Assembly (NCBI GenBank): GCA_947500825.1
Contig: CANMTR010000001.1
Coordinates: 186,001 to 250,000 of the forward strand
Origin: an uncultured Paracoccaceae bacterium
GTDB taxonomy: Bacteria > Pseudomonadota > Alphaproteobacteria > Rhodobacterales > Rhodobacteraceae
Direction: 5' to 3'
Length of the DNA: 64,000 bases
The position numbers and the translations under genes were made by a program. Shown here one piece after another: positions 7,948-17,137 of this stretch. The notes below the pieces were generated by a model that saw only the letters and a list, made by a program, of their open reading frames with translations, did not search any database and was not told where the DNA came from. The first letter of the stretch is position 1, and every line of letters starts with the position of its first letter.

Positions 7948-9156
7948 TCAGAGCGGGCGGCCCGCCAGGAGGGCGGGGCGATCCCCGGTGAGGCCCGCGG
8001 CCTCGCGGATGAAGCCGCGCCTGAGGACGGGCATCCGTGCCACCGCCGCCAAGCCGATGTCGCGGGCAAGGCGGATTGCGGGGTTGTCGTTAGAAAAGAG
8101 GCGGTTCGCCCCGTCCGTGGCGAGCGCGAGCTGGACCGCGTCGAAACGCCGCCACCGCTCGTAGCGGGCGAGCACGTCGGCGCGGCCGATATCCTCGCCG
8201 CGACGCCGCGCCTCCACCAGCACCTCGGCCAGGGCGGCGACGTCCTTGAGGCCCGCGTTGAGGCCCTGCCCGGCGATGGGATGGACGGCGTGGGCCGCGT
8301 CGCCCAGGAGCGCCACCCGGTCGGCGGCGAAGCGCGTGGCGAGCGACAGGCCCAGCGGGTAGGTGAAGCGGGTGCCCTCCAGTGCGATCTCGCCCAGGAA
8401 ATCGCCGAAGCGAGGGCGCAGCACGTCGAGGTAGTCGGCGTCGGGGAGGGACTGGATGCCGCGGGCGCGCTCGCCGCGCTCGGTCCAGACGATGGAGGAT
8501 CGGTTCTTCGACAGCGGCAGGACGGCGAGCGGCCCCTCGGGCATGAAGAACTGGTGCGCGACCCCCCGGTGAGGGTGTTCGTGGGAGATGGCGGCGACCA
8601 GGGCGGTCTGCCCGTAGGACCATTCCACCCGCCGGATGCCCGCGCGGCGGCCGACCCCCGTGGCGCGCCCGTCGCAGCCCAGGAGGGCGGCGGCGCGGCG
8701 GATGCTGCCGTCGGCAAACGCGACCTCGACCCCGCCGGGGCCGGGGGACTGGCCGGTGACGCCCGACGCGATGCGCGTCACGCCGCCTGCGGCGTCGATG
8801 AGGGCGGGGCGCAGGTGGCGATCCTCCACCATGTGGCCCATGGGGCCTTCCTCGATCTCGGCGTGGTCGAAATGGAGGGTGAGGGGGGAGGGCCCCTCGC
8901 CCGCGCGCCCGTCGGAGATGCGGATGTCGAGGATCGGCTGGGCGCGGTCCGACACGGCCGCCCAGATCCCGAGCGCGCGCAGCAGGTTGCGCGAGCCGAC
9001 CGAGAGCGCGTAGCTGCGCCCGTCGAAGCCGGGATCGGACTGCGCGGCGGGGGCGCGCGGATCGGCGAGGGCCACGTCGAGCCCGTACAGGGAGAGGGCC
9101 ACGGCGAGCGTGGTTCCGTTCAGGCCGCCGCCGGCGATGATGACATCATGATCCAT
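7948..9156 (-). CDS. ubiH: UbiH/UbiF/COQ6-family FAD-dependent hydroxylase (ubiquinone biosynthesis)
   Basis: A 402-residue flavin monooxygenase of the aromatic-ring hydroxylase family that inserts oxygen into the quinone head group during ubiquinone synthesis. It has the N-terminal Rossmann fingerprint (DVIIAGGGLNGTTLAV, about 4-19), the DG-type motif LLGCDGRATGVGRRAG, and the second FAD motif ALLGDAAHAVHPIAGQGLN with the UbiH signature. The ring position it hydroxylates cannot be told from sequence alone. ATG 9156 gives the usual short N-terminus; ATG 9192 would add 12 residues. It is divergent from the amidase gene. Confidence 0.85.
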   Translation of the reverse strand: MDHDVIIAGGGLNGTTLAVALSLYGLDVALADPRAPAAQSDPGFDGRSYALSVGSRNLLRALGIWAAVSDRAQPILDIRISDGRAGEGPSPLTLHFDHAEIEEGPMGHMVEDRHLRPALIDAAGGVTRIASGVTGQSPGPGGVEVAFADGSIRRAAALLGCDGRATGVGRRAGIRRVEWSYGQTALVAAISHEHPHRGVAHQFFMPEGPLAVLPLSKNRSSIVWTERGERARGIQSLPDADYLDVLRPRFGDFLGEIALEGTRFTYPLGLSLATRFAADRVALLGDAAHAVHPIAGQGLNAGLKDVAALAEVLVEARRRGEDIGRADVLARYERWRRFDAVQLALATDGANRLFSNDNPAIRLARDIGLAAVARMPVLRRGFIREAAGLTGDRPALLAGRPL

Positions 9157-9221
9157 GGGCGGGATGATGGCCCGGAGCGGCGCGTTGTCCATGCGCCCGA
9201 GCGACGCGAGGAGGGACGAGC

Positions 9222-10550
9222 GTGAGCGACTGGCTGAAACTGGAAGCCCTGGAGATGGGGCGGGAGATCGCGGCGGGCCGGATCGACCCGGTCGAGCTGG
9301 CCGAGGCGCATCTGGACGCGGCCGAGGCGCACCCGGTGGGGCGGCTCGCCTATGCGCGCCTGACGCCCGGGCGGGCTCGGGCCGAGGCCGAGGCCGCGCG
9401 GGGGCGGGCGCGGGCCGGCACGGGGCGCGGGCCGCTCGACGGGGTGCCGCTGTCGTGGAAGGACCTGTTCGACAGCGCGGGGGTCGCCACGGAAGCCGGA
9501 TCGGCGCTCCTGAAGGGCCGCGTGCCGGAGCGGGACGCGGAGGTGCTGGCCAGCGCGAGCGCCGCCGGGACGGTCTGCCTGGGCAAGACCCACATGAGCG
9601 AGCTGGCGTTTTCCGGGCTGGGGCTCAACCCGATGACGGCGACGCCACCTTGCGTCAACGACGAGGGTGCCGTGGCGGGCGGCTCGTCGTCGGGGGCGGC
9701 GGCCTCGGTCGCCTTCGGGCTGGCGGCGGGGGCCGTGGGCTCGGACACTGGCGGATCGGTGCGGGTGCCGGCGGCCTGGAACGACCTCGTGGGGCTGAAG
9801 ACGACCTCGGGCACCCTGCCCATGGGGGGCGTGGTGCCGCTGTGCCCGCGATTCGACACCCTCGGCCCGCTGGCCCACTCGGTGGCCGACGCGGCCGCGA
9901 TCCGGGCGGCCATGTCCGGCCGACCCGCCCCCTCGCTCGACGGCGCTGATCTGTCGGGCACCCGGATCATGGTGCTGGAGACGGTGGCCCTCGACGACCT
10001 GGAGGGGCCGGCGGCGGAGGGGTTCGAGCGCGCGCTCGCGGCGCTGGAGCGGGCGGGGGCCACGCTGGTGCGCGGGCGGATCGAGGCGGTGGCGGAGGCC
10101 ATGCCCCTGTCGCGCACGCTGTTCGCCGGCGAGGCCTACGGCGTCTGGAAGGAGGCGATCGAGGCCGACCCCGACGCCATGTTCGGGGAGATCCTGGCGC
10201 GGTTCCGGGCCGGGCGGCATGCCAGCGCGGTGGAGTTCGTGGCCGCGTGGCGGCGGCTGGAGGAGCTGCGCGGCGCCTACGCGCAGGCGAGCGCGGGTGT
10301 GGACGCGGTGGCGCTGCCCACCTGCCCGATCATGCCCCCCGACCGGGCACGGCTGGAGAGCGACGCGGATTACTACGCCGAGACCAACCTCGCGACGCTC
10401 AGGAACACCCGGATCGGCAACCTGATGGGCCTGCCGGGGCTGACGCTGCCCACGGGCGTGCCCTCCGCCGGGCTTCTGCTCCAGACGCCGCCGCGGACGG
10501 AGGGGCGGCTTTTGCGGCTGGGGGCCGCGGCCGAGCGGGCCTTGGCCTGA
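9222..10550 (+). CDS. Amidase-signature family amidohydrolase
   Basis: A 442-residue amidase-signature enzyme. The Ser-cisSer-Lys triad is visible as Lys80 (PLSWKDLF), Ser155 (AGGSSSG) and nucleophile Ser179 (SDTGGSV). It hydrolyses amides, but the substrate is not predictable. It is not GatA in context, since there is no gatB or gatC, and it is slightly shorter than typical GatA. It starts at GTG 9222 with GAGGAGGG just upstream. A hairpin-forming GC-rich stretch at 10569-10603 lies between it and the aminotransferase; no T tract follows, so I do not call it a terminator. Confidence 0.85.
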   Translation: MSDWLKLEALEMGREIAAGRIDPVELAEAHLDAAEAHPVGRLAYARLTPGRARAEAEAARGRARAGTGRGPLDGVPLSWKDLFDSAGVATEAGSALLKGRVPERDAEVLASASAAGTVCLGKTHMSELAFSGLGLNPMTATPPCVNDEGAVAGGSSSGAAASVAFGLAAGAVGSDTGGSVRVPAAWNDLVGLKTTSGTLPMGGVVPLCPRFDTLGPLAHSVADAAAIRAAMSGRPAPSLDGADLSGTRIMVLETVALDDLEGPAAEGFERALAALERAGATLVRGRIEAVAEAMPLSRTLFAGEAYGVWKEAIEADPDAMFGEILARFRAGRHASAVEFVAAWRRLEELRGAYAQASAGVDAVALPTCPIMPPDRARLESDADYYAETNLATLRNTRIGNLMGLPGLTLPTGVPSAGLLLQTPPRTEGRLLRLGAAAERALA

Positions 10551-10654
10551 AAGTCACATGGCCGGCCCCGGGGGCGGGGATGGCTGGACCCCGGCCGCCC
10601 CCGCGGGGTAGGGTCGGGTCAAAGGGGCGACAGACCCCGATCTCGAGGCGAAAC

Positions 10655-11833
10655 ATGCAGTATCCCCGGCGGTTCGAGGCTCTGCCCGACTATGCATTCC
10701 CGCGTCTGCGCGCCCTGCTCGACCACCACGAGCCGTGGGACGAGGTCGTGTCCATGTCCATCGGCGAGCCGCGCCACGACCCCCCCGCCTTCGTGGGACG
10801 GGTCATGGCCGAGGCGGCGGCCGGCTTCGGGCGCTACCCGCCGAACGACGGCAGCCCCGAGCTGCAGCGCGCCATCGCGGGCTGGATCGCGCGCCGCTAC
10901 GGCGTGGAGGTGGACGGCGCGCGGCAGGTCCTGCCGCTGAACGGCACCCGCGAGGGGCTGTTCAACGCGGCCCTCGCCCTGTGCCCCGAGAGCGCGGCGG
11001 TCCTGATGCCCAACCCGTTCTACCAGGTCTATGCCGTAGCCGCGCTGGCGGCGGGGGCGGAGCCGGTCTACGTGCCCGCGACGGAAGGGACGGGGTTCCT
11101 GCCCGATTTCGCGGCGCTGGGCGCCGAGGTGCTGGACCGCACCGCGATCGTCTATGTCTGCTCGCCGGCCAACCCCCAGGGGGCGGTGGCGGACAGGGAC
11201 TACTGGCGCACGCTGATCGGGCTGGCCGAGCGGCACGATTTCCGCATCTTCGCCGACGAGTGCTATTCCGAGATCTGGCGCGACGCGGCGCCCGTGGGCG
11301 CGCTGGAGGCGGCCGCCGGGATGGGGGCGGACCCCGAGCGGGTGATGGTGTTCCATTCCCTGTCGAAGCGGTCCAACCTGCCGGGGCTGCGCTCGGGCTT
11401 CCTGTGCGGGGGGGTGGATGCGGTGGCGCGGTGCAAGCGCCTGCGCGCCTATGCCGGCGCGCCGCTGCCCGGCCCGGTGCAGGCGGTGAGCGCCGCCGTG
11501 TGGGACGACGAGGCCCATGTGGAGGCGAGCCGGCAACGCTATGTCGCGAAGTTCGACATGGCCGACGCCGCGTTCGCGGGCGTGGCGGGAGCCGGGGCGC
11601 CGGAGGCGGGGTTCTTCCTGTGGCTTCCGGTGCCCGATCACGTGGGGGACGGCGAGGCCGCGGCGCTGAAGCTGTGGCGCGAGAGGGGGGTGCGGGTGCT
11701 GCCCGGCGCCTACCTGTCGCGCGACGTGGGGGGCGAGAACCCGGGGCGCGGCTACGTGCGCGCGGCCCTGGTGCCCCACGAGGACGAATTGGCGCGCGGG
11801 CTGAGTGCCTTGCGCGACTGCCTGTACCGGTAA
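10655..11833 (+). CDS. Class I/II PLP-dependent aminotransferase
   Basis: A 392-residue fold-type I aminotransferase. The PLP lysine is Lys238 in [16 protein letters not shown], with Asp201 and Tyr204 (DECYSEI) contacting the cofactor and PANPQG matching the family NP(T/Q)G element. The sequence is closest in style to DapC/N-succinyldiaminopimelate aminotransferases, which would place it in lysine and peptidoglycan precursor synthesis, but this substrate is inference. It ends 13 bp before ftsK, so the two are probably co-transcribed. Confidence 0.88.
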   Translation: MQYPRRFEALPDYAFPRLRALLDHHEPWDEVVSMSIGEPRHDPPAFVGRVMAEAAAGFGRYPPNDGSPELQRAIAGWIARRYGVEVDGARQVLPLNGTREGLFNAALALCPESAAVLMPNPFYQVYAVAALAAGAEPVYVPATEGTGFLPDFAALGAEVLDRTAIVYVCSPANPQGAVADRDYWRTLIGLAERHDFRIFADECYSEIWRDAAPVGALEAAAGMGADPERVMVFHSLSKRSNLPGLRSGFLCGGVDAVARCKRLRAYAGAPLPGPVQAVSAAVWDDEAHVEASRQRYVAKFDMADAAFAGVAGAGAPEAGFFLWLPVPDHVGDGEAAALKLWRERGVRVLPGAYLSRDVGGENPGRGYVRAALVPHEDELARGLSALRDCLYR

Positions 11834-11846
11834 CGACGAGGACGCG

Positions 11847-14603
11847 ATGGCAAGCTACCAGGCGAAGGGGCGCGACCCCCTGTTCGACAGCGACACCCAG
11901 GCGCTGCTGGAGCGGCGCGGGCGCGAGCTGGTCGGGCTGGGGCTGATCGGGGCGGGGATCGCGGTGGCCGCGCTCCTGTGGAGCTACGTTCCCGACGATC
12001 CCTCCTGGCTCGCGGCCACGTCGGAGCCGGCGCAGAACGCGCTGGGCCGGCTCGGCGCGTCGCTGGCCTCGCCCATGATGGTGATCGCCGGGGCGGGGGC
12101 CTGGGGCATCGCCGTGGCGCTGGTGGTCTGGGGCGCGCGCTTCGTGGCCCACAGGGGGGCCGAGCGGGCCATGGCGCGCGCGATCTTCGCTCCCATCGGG
12201 GTGGCGCTCCTGTCGGTGTACCTTTCCACCCATGTGCCGGGGCCGGGCTGGGAGCAGAGCTTCGGGCTGGGGGGCCTCTTCGGGGACACGGCGCTGGGCT
12301 CGCTGCTGGGCGTGCTGGGCGTGTCCACGCCCCTGGGGCTGAAGCTGACGGCGCTGGTCCTGATGCTGGCGACGCTGGCGGCGGGGGGCTTCGTGCTGGG
12401 CTTCACCCGCGCGGAGCTGCAGGGGATCGGGGCGTGGCTGCTCCACGGGTCGGTCGTGACCTATGCGGGCCTCGTCCGGGCGCTGGGCCTGGGCCGGCAG
12501 GGCATGGGCGCGGGCGCGCGCGCCGCCGCCGGGCGGCTGGCGCAGGCGCGCGCGGCGCGGGCGGAGGCGGACCCGCGGCCAGGCCCGCTGGCGCGGCTGC
12601 GCGCGCGGCTGTCCAGGGGCCGGGAGGAGGACGAGATGCTGCTCGCGCCCGAGGCGGAGGCGTCCGATCCGGGCGAGGAGCGGCTGCGCGCGCGTATCGC
12701 CGACGCGATCCGCCAGCGCGGCGGCGCCGCGCCGGCCTCCCCCGCGCAGCGGATCGAGCCAGAGCTGACGCGCCGGCCCCTGATCGCCCCGCGCGGGGCG
12801 GAGCGGCCCGCGCCCGAGGCCGGGGACACGGACCTGTTCGGCGCGGAAGCCGAGGACGACTTCGTGGTGGGCGACTGGGACGACGACGACGACTACGACG
12901 CAGGCGCGGACATGGCCGACGCGGCCATGCCCCGGGCCCCGCGCCGCCCCGCGCCGGGCCAGGCCGCGCCACAGACCGCGCCCGCGATCCGGCGCGAGGC
13001 ACCGAGCCCGCGCGAGCAGGGCTTCGCCCCCGAGGCGGCGCCCGCGCGCGCCCGTGTCGCGGCCCCGGAGGCGGAAGAGGCGGAGGGCTTCGAGGCGCCG
13101 CCGCTCGACCTTCTGACCGACCCCGCGACGATCCAGCGCCATGTCCTGTCGGACGAGCGGCTGGAGGAGAACGCCCGCATGCTGGAAGCCGTGCTGGAGG
13201 ATTACGGCGTGCGCGGCGAGATCGTCTCGGTCCGGCCCGGCCCGGTGGTGACCATGTACGAGCTGGAGCCCGCGCCGGGCCTGAAGGCCAGCCGGGTGAT
13301 CGGCCTCGCCGACGACATCGCGCGGTCCATGTCGGCGCTGTCGGCGCGCGTCTCGACGGTGCCGGGGCGGTCGGTGATCGGCATCGAGCTCCCGAACGAG
13401 AACCGCGAGATGTGCGTGCTGCGCGAGATCCTCGCGAGCCGCGCCTTCACCGACCGGGGCGGGCTGCCCCTGACCCTGGGCAAGGACATCGGCGGCGACC
13501 CGGTGGTGGCGAACCTCGCCAAGATGCCGCACCTTCTGATCGCGGGGACCACCGGCTCGGGCAAGTCGGTGGCGATCAACACCATGATCCTGTCGCTCCT
13601 CTACAAGCTGACGCCGGAGGAATGCCGGCTGATCATGATCGACCCCAAAATGCTGGAACTGTCGGTCTATGACGGCATCCCGCACCTGCTGTCGCCGGTG
13701 GTGACCGACCCCAAGAAGGCCGTCGTGGCCCTGAAATGGGTCGTGGGCGAGATGGAGGACCGCTACCGCAAGATGTCCAAGATGGGCGTGAGGAACATCG
13801 AAGGCTACAACAGCCGCGTCCGCGACGCCCTGTCGAAGGGCGAAATGTTCGAGCGCACGGTGCAGACCGGCTTCGACGACGATACCGGCGAACCGGTGTT
13901 CGAGACCGAGGAGATGCAGCCCGAGGTCCTGCCGTTCATCGTGGTGGTCGTGGACGAGATGGCCGACCTGATGATGGTGGCAGGCAAGGAGATCGAGGCC
14001 TGCATCCAGCGGCTGGCGCAGATGGCGCGGGCGAGCGGCATCCACCTGATCATGGCGACCCAGCGCCCGTCGGTGGACGTGATCACCGGCACGATCAAGG
14101 CGAACTTCCCCACGCGGATCAGCTTCCAGGTGACGTCGAAGATCGACAGCCGCACGATCCTGGGCGAGCAGGGGGCCGAGCAGCTCCTGGGGATGGGCGA
14201 CATGCTCTACATGGCGGGGGGCAGCCGGATCACCCGCGTCCACGGCCCGTTCTGCTCGGACGAGGAGGTGGAGGACGTGGTCAACCACCTGAAGTCCTAC
14301 GGGCCGCCGGACTACAAGTCGGGCGTCGTGGAGGGGCCCGAGGACGGCAAGTCGTCGGATATCGACGCGGTGCTCGGCCTCGCCGGACAATCAGGGGGAC
14401 CCGAGGGCGACGAGGAACTCTACGACAAGGCGGTGGCGATCGCGATCAAGGACCGCAAGTGCTCGACCTCCTACATCCAGCGCAAGCTCGGCATCGGGTA
14501 CAACAAGGCCGCGCGGCTCGTGGAGGCGATGGAGGAGGAGGGCGTCGTCAGCTCGGCCAACCACGTCGGCAAGCGCGAGATCTTGGTGCCCGAACCGGGC
14601 TGA
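11847..14603 (+). CDS. ftsK: DNA translocase FtsK
   Basis: A 918-residue divisome-associated DNA pump that moves chromosome termini away from the septum and activates XerCD dimer resolution. The N-terminal ~200 residues hold four membrane helices. A Pro/Ala-rich acidic linker (about 240-420) contains an Asp-run (WDDDDDYD). The RecA-like motor follows, with Walker [10 protein letters not shown] at about 565-573 and Walker [12 protein letters not shown]. The C-terminal winged helix (gamma domain, [19 protein letters not shown]) reads KOPS. All parts are present. It converges on dps. Confidence 0.96.
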   Translation: MASYQAKGRDPLFDSDTQALLERRGRELVGLGLIGAGIAVAALLWSYVPDDPSWLAATSEPAQNALGRLGASLASPMMVIAGAGAWGIAVALVVWGARFVAHRGAERAMARAIFAPIGVALLSVYLSTHVPGPGWEQSFGLGGLFGDTALGSLLGVLGVSTPLGLKLTALVLMLATLAAGGFVLGFTRAELQGIGAWLLHGSVVTYAGLVRALGLGRQGMGAGARAAAGRLAQARAARAEADPRPGPLARLRARLSRGREEDEMLLAPEAEASDPGEERLRARIADAIRQRGGAAPASPAQRIEPELTRRPLIAPRGAERPAPEAGDTDLFGAEAEDDFVVGDWDDDDDYDAGADMADAAMPRAPRRPAPGQAAPQTAPAIRREAPSPREQGFAPEAAPARARVAAPEAEEAEGFEAPPLDLLTDPATIQRHVLSDERLEENARMLEAVLEDYGVRGEIVSVRPGPVVTMYELEPAPGLKASRVIGLADDIARSMSALSARVSTVPGRSVIGIELPNENREMCVLREILASRAFTDRGGLPLTLGKDIGGDPVVANLAKMPHLLIAGTTGSGKSVAINTMILSLLYKLTPEECRLIMIDPKMLELSVYDGIPHLLSPVVTDPKKAVVALKWVVGEMEDRYRKMSKMGVRNIEGYNSRVRDALSKGEMFERTVQTGFDDDTGEPVFETEEMQPEVLPFIVVVVDEMADLMMVAGKEIEACIQRLAQMARASGIHLIMATQRPSVDVITGTIKANFPTRISFQVTSKIDSRTILGEQGAEQLLGMGDMLYMAGGSRITRVHGPFCSDEEVEDVVNHLKSYGPPDYKSGVVEGPEDGKSSDIDAVLGLAGQSGGPEGDEELYDKAVAIAIKDRKCSTSYIQRKLGIGYNKAARLVEAMEEEGVVSSANHVGKREILVPEPG

Positions 14604-14604
14604 G

Positions 14605-14688
14605 GGCCGGGGCGCGCGGCACCGCGCCCCGGCCGCATCGGACCGCGCGGGCGCGCCGGGGAGAGGGAACCCCCGACGCGCCCGCGCG
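14605..14688. terminator. Two tandem strong hairpins between ftsK and dps
   Basis: Stem 1 pairs 14605-14616 with 14623-14634 (12 bp perfect). Stem 2 pairs 14644-14655 with 14677-14688 (12 bp), with an inner GGGG/CCCC that extends it. Neither has a T run. Sitting between convergent ftsK and dps stops, they probably form a bidirectional transcription barrier. Confidence 0.6.
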
Positions 14689-14694
14689 CGGGTC

Positions 14695-15180
14695 TCAGGG
14701 CTTGGCGGGCGCGTTGGCGCCGATGAACCAGGCGTCCTTGTCGATCTGGCGCGACACTTCCGTGAACAGGTCCTCGGTGTCGTCGTCGCCGATCTCGCCC
14801 GATTCGGCGATGGCGCCGCGGACCTTCCCGCCCACGTCGAGGAAGCGCTCGCGCAGGGCCTCGATGTGGATCTGGATGTCACGCTCCTCCAGCGGATAGG
14901 GCGCCATCGTGGTCTTCTCGGCCACGACCTCGGCGGTGCCGTGGGCGTAGCCGCCCAGGATCACGGCGCGCTCGGCGATGAGGTCGGAGCTTTCGCGCAG
15001 CCGGTCGGCGACCTCGTCGAGAAGCTCGTGGACACCGATGAAGCCGGGGCCGCGCAGGTTCCAGTGGGCCTGCTTGGTGGCCAGGGCCAGGGAGACCACG
15101 TCGCTCAGGCGCGCGTTCAGGAGGTCGATCACCTTGCTGCGGGTGTTGTCGTTCAATCCGGCGACAAAAGCTTCGGGCAT
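14695..15180 (-). CDS. dps: Dps-family DNA-protecting ferritin
   Basis: A 161-residue mini-ferritin that forms a 12-subunit cage, oxidises iron with hydrogen peroxide and shields DNA in starvation and oxidative stress. The inter-subunit ferroxidase ligands are visible in KQAHWNLRGPGF (His), HELLDEVADR (Asp/Glu) and further helices; the length is normal. The N-terminus lacks the Lys-rich DNA-binding tail of E. coli Dps. The 190 bp shared with divergent lolA contains a GTCAT-CGC-ATGAC inverted repeat at 15295-15307, whose role is unknown. Confidence 0.93.
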   Translation of the reverse strand: MPEAFVAGLNDNTRSKVIDLLNARLSDVVSLALATKQAHWNLRGPGFIGVHELLDEVADRLRESSDLIAERAVILGGYAHGTAEVVAEKTTMAPYPLEERDIQIHIEALRERFLDVGGKVRGAIAESGEIGDDDTEDLFTEVSRQIDKDAWFIGANAPAKP

Positions 15181-15370
15181 GGGGAATCCTTTCCAGAATA
15201 TCGGTGGGGCGCCCCGCGGGACGCCTCTCGCCCCCGAAAAGACACGAAGGCGGCCAACGGTTCCGGCAATCGGTCGCCGGCAGACGGTGCGGATGTCATC
15301 GCATGACGATGGCAGCGGGTGCCAGGATACCTAGATCAGACCCGGACACGGACGAACGGAGCCCGATTTC

Positions 15371-15985
15371 ATGTTGAGCCGCAGAACCTTCCTCGCCGGA
15401 ACCGTCGGCGCCCTCGCCGCGGGAACCTTCGCCGGGCCGGCGGCCGCGGCGCCGATCCCGCTGGGCACGCTGTCGCAGTATCTCAACGGCCTGACAGCGG
15501 CCGAGGCGGAGTTCACCCAGATCAACGCCGACGGCACCATCGCCACCGGCACGCTCTACATCAACCGGCCCGGGCGGATGCGCTTCGACTACAACCCGCC
15601 CGAGGAGATGCTGGTGATGGCCGGGGGCGGACAGGTCGCGGTGTTCGACGGCGCGTCCAACAGCCGCACGCCCGAGCAGTACCCCCTGAGCCAGACACCC
15701 CTGTCGATCATCCTGGCGCGGAACGTGAACCTGGGCCAGGCGGGCATGGTCACCGGCCACCGGCAGGAGGGCAACAAGACCATCGTCACCGCCCAGGACC
15801 CGGAGAACCCGCAATACGGCAGCCTCGAGATGGTGTTCACCCCGGGCCCGGTGCAGCTCAGGCAATGGGTAGTGGTCGACGGGCAGGGCAACCGCACGAC
15901 CACCGTGCTGGGCAGCCTGTCGCGTGTGGACGGCCTGCCCTCGCGCTATTTCTCGATCCCCACGGAGATCCGCTCGCGCTCCTAG
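15371..15985 (+). CDS. lolA: Outer-membrane lipoprotein carrier LolA
   Basis: A 204-residue periplasmic chaperone that ferries lipoproteins from LolCDE to the outer membrane. The signal region MLSRRTFLAG followed by a hydrophobic Ala/Gly stretch to PAAAAP fits the twin-arginine consensus (SRRTFL), whereas E. coli LolA uses Sec. The mature part has the LolA hallmarks AEFTQIN and GTLYINRPGRMRFDY. The start ATG 15371 is preceded by GGAG at 15358-15361. The stop is shared through CTAG with the convergent transglycosylase gene. Confidence 0.9.
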   Translation: MLSRRTFLAGTVGALAAGTFAGPAAAAPIPLGTLSQYLNGLTAAEAEFTQINADGTIATGTLYINRPGRMRFDYNPPEEMLVMAGGGQVAVFDGASNSRTPEQYPLSQTPLSIILARNVNLGQAGMVTGHRQEGNKTIVTAQDPENPQYGSLEMVFTPGPVQLRQWVVVDGQGNRTTTVLGSLSRVDGLPSRYFSIPTEIRSRS

Positions 15986-16566
15986 AGGCGCCCGCAGGAC
16001 GTGAGCTGGCGGTGGTAGGTGACCGCGCGCGAGGCGACGCGCTCGGACACCGCCATCAGCCAGGGCTTGGAGCGGTGGCTGCCGCGGGCGTAGCCGGTGC
16101 GCCCCTCGTGATAAGCGAGATACTGGTTGCGCGCGTCGCGGGTGGAGATGCCCAGGCCCTCCCGGGTCTGGTTCATGTACCAGCCCATGAAGTCGGTGGC
16201 GTCGTCGATGTCGTCGCGCCGAGCCCGGCCGCGCCCGGTCTTGCGCTTGTATTCCTCCCAGGTGCCGTCGAGGGCTTGGGAATAGCCGTAGGCGGAGCTC
16301 TGCCGCCCCATGGGGATGACGCCCAGCGCGAAGCGCAGGGGCGTGCGGGCGTTGCCGATGAACTTCGACTCCTGGTGGATCGTCGCCATCTGGACGGCCA
16401 CCGGCACGCCCCAGCGCCGCTCGGTGCGCTTGAGCGCGCGGGTGTAGTGGGGGCGTTCCTGCAGGATCGCGCAGGCGTTCTCGAGGTTTCTGGGCGCGGT
16501 GCCCTCCGTCGCGCCGCACGAGGCGACGAGGATCAGGAGCGCAAGCGCTCGGAATGTTCTGCTCAT
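15982..16566 (-). CDS. Lytic-transglycosylase-like (SLT domain) lipoprotein
   Basis: A 194-residue lipoprotein. The signal ends in a lipobox (LVASC, Cys17). An SLT-fold domain follows: HQESKFIGNAR carries the candidate catalytic Glu, then AYGYSQALDGTW, the conserved GYSQ element of goose-lysozyme-like transglycosylases, and NQYLAYHEGRTGY. It would cleave peptidoglycan glycan strands from the outer-membrane side. It is short compared with MltC or Slt70 and carries only the catalytic domain. The stop shares CTAG with lolA. Confidence 0.85.
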   Translation of the reverse strand: MSRTFRALALLILVASCGATEGTAPRNLENACAILQERPHYTRALKRTERRWGVPVAVQMATIHQESKFIGNARTPLRFALGVIPMGRQSSAYGYSQALDGTWEEYKRKTGRGRARRDDIDDATDFMGWYMNQTREGLGISTRDARNQYLAYHEGRTGYARGSHRSKPWLMAVSERVASRAVTYHRQLTSCGRL

Positions 16567-16806
16567 GTGCTGCCGCTCGATGGTTTGTTGTGGTTTGTCG
16601 TTTTGGGAACGAGGGTAGCACCATCGGGGCGCCCGATAAACAAAACTCGCACCCCCGGCCCTCGGGGGGCGGCGAATCGGCGCAACCGGGTGGAGAGACC
16701 GTGCGAGGCTGAGTCACAGTGTGTTTCGCGACGAATGCGCCCGCAGCATGGACATCCGGGCCCGGCTGCGACAAGTTTGGCAGCGCTGACCGCCACGAGG
16801 ACGACA

Positions 16807-17133
16807 ATGCTGAAGACCCGCGCCCGATATCACCTTGGCCAGATCGTCCGGCACCGCAAGCACCCGTTCCGGGGCGTGGTGTTCGACGTCGACCCGACCT
16901 TCGCCAACACGGAGGAATGGTACCAAGCGATCCCCGAGGAGGCGCGCCCGGCCAAGGACCAGCCCTATTATCACCTGCTGGCCGAGAACGACCAGAGCTA
17001 CTACGTGGCCTATGTCTCGGAGCAGAACCTGCAGGCGGACTATTCCGGCGAGCCGGTGGGCCACCCCGATTTGCCGGACTTCTTCGGCGAGATCGAGGAC
17101 GGCTCCTACCCGCTTCACGTCCAGCTGAACTGA
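16807..17133 (+). CDS. hspQ: Heat shock protein HspQ
   Basis: A 108-residue HspQ/YccV-family protein that in enterobacteria modulates Lon-dependent proteolysis and binds hemimethylated DNA. Diagnostic pieces are YHLGQIVRHRKHPFRGVVFDVDP and PYYHLLAENDQ-YYVAYVSEQNL, given here as short blocks of the conserved core. The ATG is preceded by GAGGA. It is monocistronic, with 240 bp upstream shared with the divergent SLT lipoprotein gene, and ends 4 bp before the convergent ggt stop. Note the LON-domain protein and FtsH elsewhere in the window. Confidence 0.92.
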   Translation: MLKTRARYHLGQIVRHRKHPFRGVVFDVDPTFANTEEWYQAIPEEARPAKDQPYYHLLAENDQSYYVAYVSEQNLQADYSGEPVGHPDLPDFFGEIEDGSYPLHVQLN

Positions 17134-17137
17134 GGCG

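Noticed and set aside
9222-10550. The amidase as GatA of the Glu-tRNA amidotransferase
   Set aside because: No gatB or gatC nearby and it lacks the overall GatA look; the shared Ser-Ser-Lys triad only shows the superfamily.
10569-10603. GC-rich hairpin between the amidase and aminotransferase as a terminator
   Set aside because: The stem is good but the loop is 17 bases and no T run follows; kept only as a note in the amidase entry.
10962-14390. A 1142-residue minus-strand open frame opposite ftsK and the aminotransferase
   Set aside because: Same codon-bias artefact; the sense strand encodes complete conserved proteins.
15295-15307. GTCAT-CGC-ATGAC inverted repeat between dps and lolA as an operator
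   Set aside because: Arms of five bases can occur by chance in 190 bp, and no known regulator pattern matches; mentioned under dps only.
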